From positions 1-64,000 of the forward strand of contig MSJH02000640.1 in NCBI GenBank assembly GCA_001931875.2: DNA of 64,000 nt, in the 5' to 3' direction. The position numbers and the translations under genes were made by a program. Positions 58,343 to 64,000 of this stretch are shown piece by piece. Every line of letters starts with the position of its first letter. The stretch's first letter is position 1. The notes beneath the pieces were generated by a model. That model was not told the DNA's origin and made no database searches. It saw only the letters and a program-made list of their open reading frames with translations. Source of the DNA: Byssochlamys sp. IMV 00236 (lineage: Eukaryota; Ascomycota; Eurotiomycetes; Eurotiales; Thermoascaceae).

Positions 58343-59806
58343 ATGTCGCGGGATGGGCGTAGAGTCCGCTAGAGAGGCGACCCTTACCTGCCCGTTGCCC
58401 CTTTCCGGCTCGCCAATCACCGCCTCGTCGCCGCTCCATCTTCACCAACACCGTCTTTTTCTTCCTCCTCCATATCTCCATCTCCAACCACGGCGTCTTC
58501 CAGCGCGCAGCCTGCGTCTCTATCATCGCAGCCGGTGGAAGGAACCACTTCTCGACGTGATCTAAACCCGCCACAGGACGTGGAGCCGTCGTCGACGGTA
58601 CGGCCGCGCATCCAGGTGCCATATAACCCCCCTTCGCCTCCGAGGGCGACAGGCACGTCACGTCGAAGAGGGCAAGAAGAAGACGGACGATATTCTCTGT
58701 TCGGTGCCATTCGACTCGGGTCCCAGTCTGCTGTTGCTCGACAGCCCGCATCCCGACTCTGGAATCCTATCAACTACGTGCCCCGCACAACACCAGTCGC
58801 CATCCCACGTCCACAACAACAACTGTCTGATGAACATCTTCCGATTGAGGCCCATCGCGACGCTTACCCCCTGCTGACGATCCCAGAGCAACGTCGCAGC
58901 AGACAGAATCCCAACCCAAGCAGCTTGGCCGTGGAACGCAGTATTTGCGAGAGCGAGAGTGGACGGACGAGCATTGGCTTGCCCCCTGGACACAGAAGGA
59001 GCGGAAACTGGGAAGAAACTGTCAGGGAAGAGATGACAGCGCAGACCAGTGCCAACAGGCAAGAGAACGACCTTCCAGGGCGACCAGAACCACTGCACCT
59101 GAGACAGGATGGAGGGAGAGGTCCCGAAGATGTCAGAGTCGCGCAGCCTCGCCATGTCCAGTCACAAGTCTCCCTGCGGTCACAGACGTTCGCGTCTCTA
59201 CCGTCTCCTACAGGGAACCATACTTCAGGCGGTGGTACGACCGGAGAAGGAGATCCAGGAGAGGAACTGGCGTGGGGTCCAGCACATCCTTGCTTTCCAC
59301 ATCTGAATCCTCACGTACCAATTGCTTCGGATGAATATCTCGCGACACGAATCATCCGCATACGACGGGACTGGATGGTGAAGGGTGACTTGGCCCCGAC
59401 ATTTTCCAACCTGTATCCGGAGATCCTCGATCCTTTGCTGTCAGAACAGGAGTTTCGCAGCGTCATTTCCAAGGTCAATTCGGAGCTCATCAAAGCTTTC
59501 GATCCCTACAACCTCCGCAATTGGTTCGACGGCGCGATGGGTCTCCTGACAGGCTGGGTGTGGGATGATTTAGGAGCTACTGGTATTAAAAGCCATCTGC
59601 GGCACCTCGAGGATTGGCTGGAGAACTGGAACCGGGAAGTGGGTGCGAAAGAAGGCGTACGAATATGGCCCCTTCGAAGGACGGCATATATGTCGTTGGA
59701 CATCCAAATTCCGGATCCGAAGGTTGGTATTGTCACCGATGCGCCCTCGTTGTCCGGGACCAGAACCAGCAGCGGGTTAGGGCCTGTCGACCCCCATGCC
59801 AGGTAG
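58343..59806 (+). CDS. erf4: Erf4/Golgin A7-family subunit of the Ras palmitoyltransferase (start uncertain)
   Basis: Erf4 is the partner of the DHHC enzyme Erf2; together they palmitoylate Ras at the endoplasmic reticulum or Golgi. The Golgin A7/ERF4 domain is clear near the C-terminus: residues about 265-405 of the model, with TFSNLYPEILDPLLSEQEFRS, LIKAFDPYNLRNWFDGAMGL, GWVWDDLGATGIKSHLRHLE and WPLRRTAYMSLDIQIPDPK. The N-terminal 260 residues are Pro/Arg/Ser rich and disordered. The main exon has no in-frame ATG at its 5' end: the open frame begins after a TAG at about 58370. I therefore propose a tiny first exon 58343-58363 (MSRDGRR), donor GTCCGC, acceptor GCGCAG at 58510, giving 438 residues. 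The domain is secure; the first exon is inference, and the start could lie further upstream. Confidence 0.75.
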
Positions 59807-60819
59807 TAGCTGATCGGAAGAGTCCTACCTGATTCCTGCTGTCCTTCTCAGTACTGCCACCGCTGACGGCCATTCTTGGGCCGTTTCGATTTCTTTCTTG
59901 TCAATGTCTTGACACAAACTAAGATGTTATGCACACGGTCTGAGCGATTTTAATTCTGACGATCCTTTGTTCTATGGAAAACTTTTTTTTCGAGTGCTAC
60001 TGTGATATCCAGGTCTCACCATTTGATTCATGTGATGTGATACCATTGTTCGTTTCGGTTTCTGGGGCTGTACTATAGTTATTTCTGGCACCATATTCTT
60101 TGTTGCCTTTACACGACATGAGCTTATTTCCTTTTCATTCCCAGTTGATGTCCTTGGTACACTGCTACCGCAGTTATCATCTATACATATAAATGGAGAT
60201 CAAGGTGGGGATCTTTTTATGCAGCATGATGGGGAGCTCTAAGCTTGCTTTAGGAACATACCGTGGGCTATTTTTGTATTTAATGTCCTCACACATTGTT
60301 TTATACTTGTACAGGCGAATATGCCCTTACAAATGGACTTAAGAGGCACAGTGACAGAGAAAGACGTTTGAACATTGATTTGAATGGGATTTTCTTTTGG
60401 TCCAGCTTAAGTTGAAGCTTCGATCTAGCTGGGGGTTTCCCTATATACAGCAATGTACAGTATGCCAAGTCAGGTGTATTTTTACATGTCTATAAGAAGA
60501 ATAATTACGCATGAAGAGCGGATGATCATCTATTACATATCTACCTATATATATTCACCAAAAGAAAGATCATTTTAGAACAGGCTACACAGTGAATTGT
60601 ATGTGAATTAGCCCATGTATGCATGTATAGAGAGTTGTACTGTAGATACGTATTATATACTCCGCAGGAGAGTGCAGCGTAACTTACCAGACGGTAACAT
60701 TACCAGCCCGATTAAGCTTAACCCCGAATAAGCCAGTCCGGAATTAACCCCCATCCCACCCCCAAGCTATGAACAGCTCCTAATCCCGCGACGAGCATCT
60801 CGATTCAGCCTCCTCAAAG
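59807..60819. other. Intergenic between erf4 and AP-2 mu genes
   Basis: 1 kb of A+T-rich DNA between two plus-strand genes, with TATATATA near 60545-60555 and a poorly structured pyrimidine-rich start (3' UTR of erf4). No gene or RNA is supported. Confidence 0.45.
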
Positions 60820-62253
60820 ATGCTCTCCGGAATCCTGATATTCAACCAGAAGGGGGAGAATCTCATCTTCCGTGCCTTCCGCAATGACTGCCGCCCGCGT
60901 TTAGCGGATATCTTCCGCATCCAGGTCATCTCCAATGCGCAGGTGCGCTCTCCTATCCTGACACTCGGATCGACCACCTTCAGCCATGTGAAGCACGAGA
61001 ATATCTACTTGGTGGCGGTAACGAAGAGCAATGCCAATGCTGCGCTTGTGTTCGAGTTCCTATATCGGTTGATCATGCTGGGGAAAGGCTACTTTGGCAA
61101 GTTCGATGAGGAGGCTGTGAAGAATAATTTTGTCCTGGTTTATGAATTGCTAGATGGTATTTACGCGCTACCGTGCCTTTCCTCCCCTGCAGATCGCTCC
61201 TGATTCTCTGTGCTTGATTAGCAGCTGACGTTTTATTTGTTCTATTCCAGAAATCCTCGATTTTGGATACCCCCAGAACACGGAAACGGACACCTTGAAG
61301 ATGTACATCACCACAGAGGGCGTCAAGTCTGCCATCGCCAATTCTCCCGCCGATTCGAGTCGGATTACTATGCAAGCTACCGGAGCGCTGTCATGGCGAA
61401 GATCAGATATCAAATACAGGAAGAATGAAGCCTTTGTCGACGTGATCGAGGACGTCAATCTCCTGATGTCCGCCACGGGAACGGTCCTGCGCGCCGACGT
61501 CAACGGACAGATCGTCATGCGTGCATATCTGTCCGGAACTCCAGAGTGCAAGTTTGGACTCAACGACCGGCTCTTGCTGGACAGTGATGGGACGAAAGCC
61601 ACACGCGCTGCGGCAGGATCCGTTACCCTCGAAGATTGTCAGTTCCACCAGTGTGTGAAGCTGGGTCGTTTCGATGCGGATCGAACTATTTCCTTCGTTC
61701 CACCTGATGGAGAGTTCGAGCTCATGCGTTATCGAGCAACGGAGAATGTCAACCTCCCATTCAAGGTCCACCCTATCGTGCGAGAGATTGGTACGACAAA
61801 GGTTGAATACAGTGTCGCCATCAAGGCAAACTACGGGGCCAAGCTTTTCGCGACCAATGTCGTCGTGCGGATTCCGACACCGCTCAACACAGCCAAGATT
61901 ACTGAGCGAACAAGCCAGGGTAGAGCCAAGTATGAGCCGGAACATAACAATATCGTGTGGAAGATCCCGCGCTTTTCAGGGCAGAGCGAATACGTACTCA
62001 CGGCAGAAGCTACACTGACAAGCATGACTCATCAGAAGGCCTGGAGCCGACCGCCTCTCAGCTTGTCTTTTAGTTTGCTTATGTTTACCAGCAGCGGGCT
62101 GCTAGTGAGGTACCTGAAAGTATTTGAGAAGAGTAACTACAGCAGTGTTAAATGGGTGCGATATATGACCAGGGCGGGAAGTTATGAGATAAGGTATGTA
62201 GAGGAAGCATCTTCGCTCTAGGTACTTACTGACACCATTGAAACAGATTCTAA
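60820..62253 (+). CDS. apm4: AP-2 complex medium (mu) subunit, Apm4-like
   Basis: Cargo-binding subunit of the clathrin adaptor AP-2, which recognises tyrosine-based sorting signals in endocytosis at the plasma membrane. Exons 60820-61156, 61251-62193 and 62247-62253 give 428 residues. The N-terminal longin-like domain is visible (MLSGILIFNQKGENLIFRAF, IYLVAVTKSNANAALVFEFL), followed by the mu homology domain (RKNEAFVDVIEDVNLLMSATG, KFGLNDRLLL, FIPPDGEF-type motif FVPPDGEFELMRYRATENVNLPF, YSVAIKANYGAKLFATNVVVRIPTP, WKIPRFSGQSEYVLTAEATL). The last coding exon is only seven bases (A TTC TAA), so the C-terminus reads SYEIRF, like the YEIR(C) end of mu chains elsewhere. Read without the last intron, it would end at 62221 in YVEEASSL, which I reject. 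The signature matches AP-2 rather than AP-1 mu. Confidence 0.94.
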
Positions 62254-62943
62254 GAATTTCCGAACCTGCGTACCGCGTACGGACGATATGGCATCGTCTT
62301 TGGTGATACAGAAATCATTAGTTGTGCGCACAGCACCATTATCAGCAGCCAACAAGGCCACCGTCCGACTCTGTCCCACCATCTCTTCAAAGTTGGTCAA
62401 GATGGAGACTGCACTTCGCCCCAATAGTGGTGAAGACTTTTCTGTGAGCAGGAAGGCGCATTTTGGAACAGGTCTTCCACTATCATCAATATCTTCTATC
62501 ACTTGAGTCAATGTCCGGGATTATTCGGACTTAGGGAGGTTTTCATTGCCTGGCGTTTCTTGTATGCCATCCGTTGGGTTCTACTGCTTTACCTCTTTTG
62601 TCGCACAGCATGTTTGATATCCACAAAGTTAAATGGAGAATAGATTGCACATGGGTAGCGGCTCTCGGTACATAAATAATGCGACTTCATACTCATACCT
62701 TTGTTTCTAATCTTCGGCCCTCTCCGTTACTGTCATTGAGCCTTGATACCATATACACGAACGAGAAATTCTGGTTTGGACAAGTAAGCTTTCTAGGAAA
62801 CAAAAGGAACTGACATCTTCTGACAACTGCTCAACTCAGCTCGAGGTACTCGATAATGGGACTCATGCTTCTTCCTGACAAGATAGTGTTTATGTTCTGC
62901 CTTGTAGCTAATATACGGCTTTGTCTTATAAGGAGCATGGCTT
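62254..62943. other. Convergent intergenic interval
   Basis: About 690 bases between the AP-2 mu and S1 nuclease 3' ends. The frames here (72 codons at 62288, 97 codons minus at 62511) have no domain. Nothing further is supported. Confidence 0.45.
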
Positions 62944-63951
62944 TCATCTATGCTTCTCACACCCACAACTGCCTCCCATAGCTGCTCTAGCCAGTTGTAC
63001 CTTGCTAAGTTGTCTTGGCTCTGGTGACAAATCTCTTGGGCTGAGCTCCACCGATTCCTCTCTCCGCTCAGCTATCGTTGCCCGCTTTTTGCTTGCAATC
63101 TCTGAAGTATAGACCATATTCAGCCAATTGGCCAGGCGGTAGCCACCCTTAGCTATCTGAAGCTCGATGGTACTGATGGCGCTGTTGTAGTAGGTCGGGT
63201 ACAAATCGCCCTTTTCAAGCGCTGCGGCACCATTTGGCATTACCACAGTGCACACATGAGAGTTTCCATCGCTAGCCCACCGCGTCGCCGTGGTTTGTGC
63301 GTCCTTGACATCGTCACCATCAATCCAGCTAGCCTTCTGGCTCGCGTAGTCGCCAGAGTCGATTTCTTTAATCAACTGATCAGCCCAGGTTTTCGCATCG
63401 CTCAGGCTGCTGCCCCCAATCAAGGTCTCAGGCATGTACGTGTCCCAGTCCGCGTGAAGGTTATCGCTATAACCCTGGTATGTAACCTTGATCTCGTTAC
63501 CGCCAACCTCGTACGCCTCATCGTGTAACGGCTGCGTTATATCGCCAACAAAATGCACGATAAACTTCAATGCCTCAGCAGTATGCTCGCTTGACAACCT
63601 CCCGTCACCAACGCGCTGTGTATAGTTTGCTATGGCACTGACGGAACAGCCAGAAGATCCGCAGTCGCGGTTATAATCGACATTGCAGCTGGAGGGGGGG
63701 TTGTCCTGGGCATCTATGTAGTGCAGAGGTGCTGACCAGGCGCCCGCCGAAGTTAATCGGTACTCATCCGCCCATGAGGCGATGTCAGCTAGATACGAGT
63801 CATTCGTATTGCTGAGGACACCTTGAGCCCAACTTGCGACTTCGCTGTTGACGTAGTTCTGGGCAATGTATGCGACTGTCGCGTGGCCGAGAACACCCCA
63901 GGCGTGTGTGCCTTGGGTGGCAGCGAGGCCGAGGAGGATATAAGAGATCAT
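62944..63951 (-). CDS. nucS: Secreted single-strand-specific nuclease S1 (S1/P1 family)
   Basis: Zinc-dependent secreted endonuclease that cuts single-stranded DNA and RNA, used for nutrient scavenging. One exon, 335 residues. A short signal peptide (MISYILLGLAATQGTHA) is followed by Trp18, the N-terminal zinc ligand of the mature enzyme. Counting from it, all classic ligands appear at their known positions: Trp1, His6, Asp45, His60, His116, Asp120, His126, His149 and Asp153. The expected cysteines are present in SSCNVDYNRDCGSSGC. Compared with S1 of A. oryzae the protein carries an extra C-terminal stretch of about 45 residues (IASKKRATIAERREESVE ... SCGCEKHR), highly charged, which may be processed. 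The ATG at 63951 was chosen; CAGGTAAAG just upstream is a possible donor, so a 5' UTR intron or an alternative first exon cannot be excluded. Confidence 0.92.
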   Translation of the reverse strand: MISYILLGLAATQGTHAWGVLGHATVAYIAQNYVNSEVASWAQGVLSNTNDSYLADIASWADEYRLTSAGAWSAPLHYIDAQDNPPSSCNVDYNRDCGSSGCSVSAIANYTQRVGDGRLSSEHTAEALKFIVHFVGDITQPLHDEAYEVGGNEIKVTYQGYSDNLHADWDTYMPETLIGGSSLSDAKTWADQLIKEIDSGDYASQKASWIDGDDVKDAQTTATRWASDGNSHVCTVVMPNGAAALEKGDLYPTYYNSAISTIELQIAKGGYRLANWLNMVYTSEIASKKRATIAERREESVELSPRDLSPEPRQLSKVQLARAAMGGSCGCEKHR

Positions 63952-64000
63952 GTTCTTTACCTGAATGTCCAGTATTTAAGAGGTCATTAGATAGTAATGT

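Noticed and set aside
62188..62221. AP-2 mu C-terminus ending YVEEASSL
   Set aside because: A consensus intron starts at 62194 and splicing restores the conserved YEIR end.

Overview
The window looks like nuclear DNA of a filamentous ascomycete, most likely a Eurotiales species (Aspergillus/Penicillium type). Genes are well spaced and many are split by short GT-AG introns of about 40-120 bases. Intergenic DNA is richer in A+T than the exons, and the set is a fungal housekeeping set (Ku70, ferrochelatase, squalene epoxidase, Ste3-type receptor, S1 nuclease). I assign no species. I placed splice junctions by eye, and for every spliced gene the exon lengths sum to a whole number of codons.

Left part (1-13 kb): Ku70 (minus) and ferrochelatase (plus) share a 433-base divergent promoter. 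They are followed on the plus strand by an MFS transporter, a large single-exon PPR-like mitochondrial protein and squalene epoxidase (erg1).

Middle part (13-40 kb): a 3-kb gene-poor stretch leads to a Cid1/Trf-type nucleotidyltransferase on the minus strand. A 5.8-kb gene-free divergent interval separates it from a disordered, unrecognised fungal protein with a WG-rich C-terminus. An assembly gap (N run) lies in the next convergent interval. Then come an SLC35F-like transporter (minus), the protein phosphatase 4 regulatory subunit Psy2/PP4R3 (plus), a lipid-droplet hydrolase (plus) and decapping activator Dcp1 (minus).

Right part (40-64 kb): an OCRL-like inositol 5-phosphatase (plus), an unrecognised four-helix membrane protein with coiled coils (minus), a Ste3/PreA pheromone receptor (plus), mitochondrial single-strand DNA-binding protein (minus), a TMEM198-like seven-helix protein with long low-complexity ends (plus), the Erf4 subunit of the Ras palmitoyltransferase (plus), the AP-2 mu clathrin adaptor (plus, with a 7-base last coding exon) and secreted nuclease S1 (minus).

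The genes do not form a pathway cluster. Functional links are loose: Dcp1 and the nucleotidyltransferase in mRNA decay, the 5-phosphatase and AP-2 mu in phosphoinositide-dependent membrane traffic, Ku70 and PP4R3 in the DNA damage response, ferrochelatase and squalene epoxidase in heme and sterol synthesis. I found no phage, CRISPR, rRNA, convincing tRNA or intact transposon. No obvious new multi-gene system is visible. The most useful second-look items are the two unrecognised proteins, the TMEM198-like fusion, unusual splice sites, the long gene-free intervals and a doubtful small Cys/His-rich reading frame near 50.6-50.9 kb.
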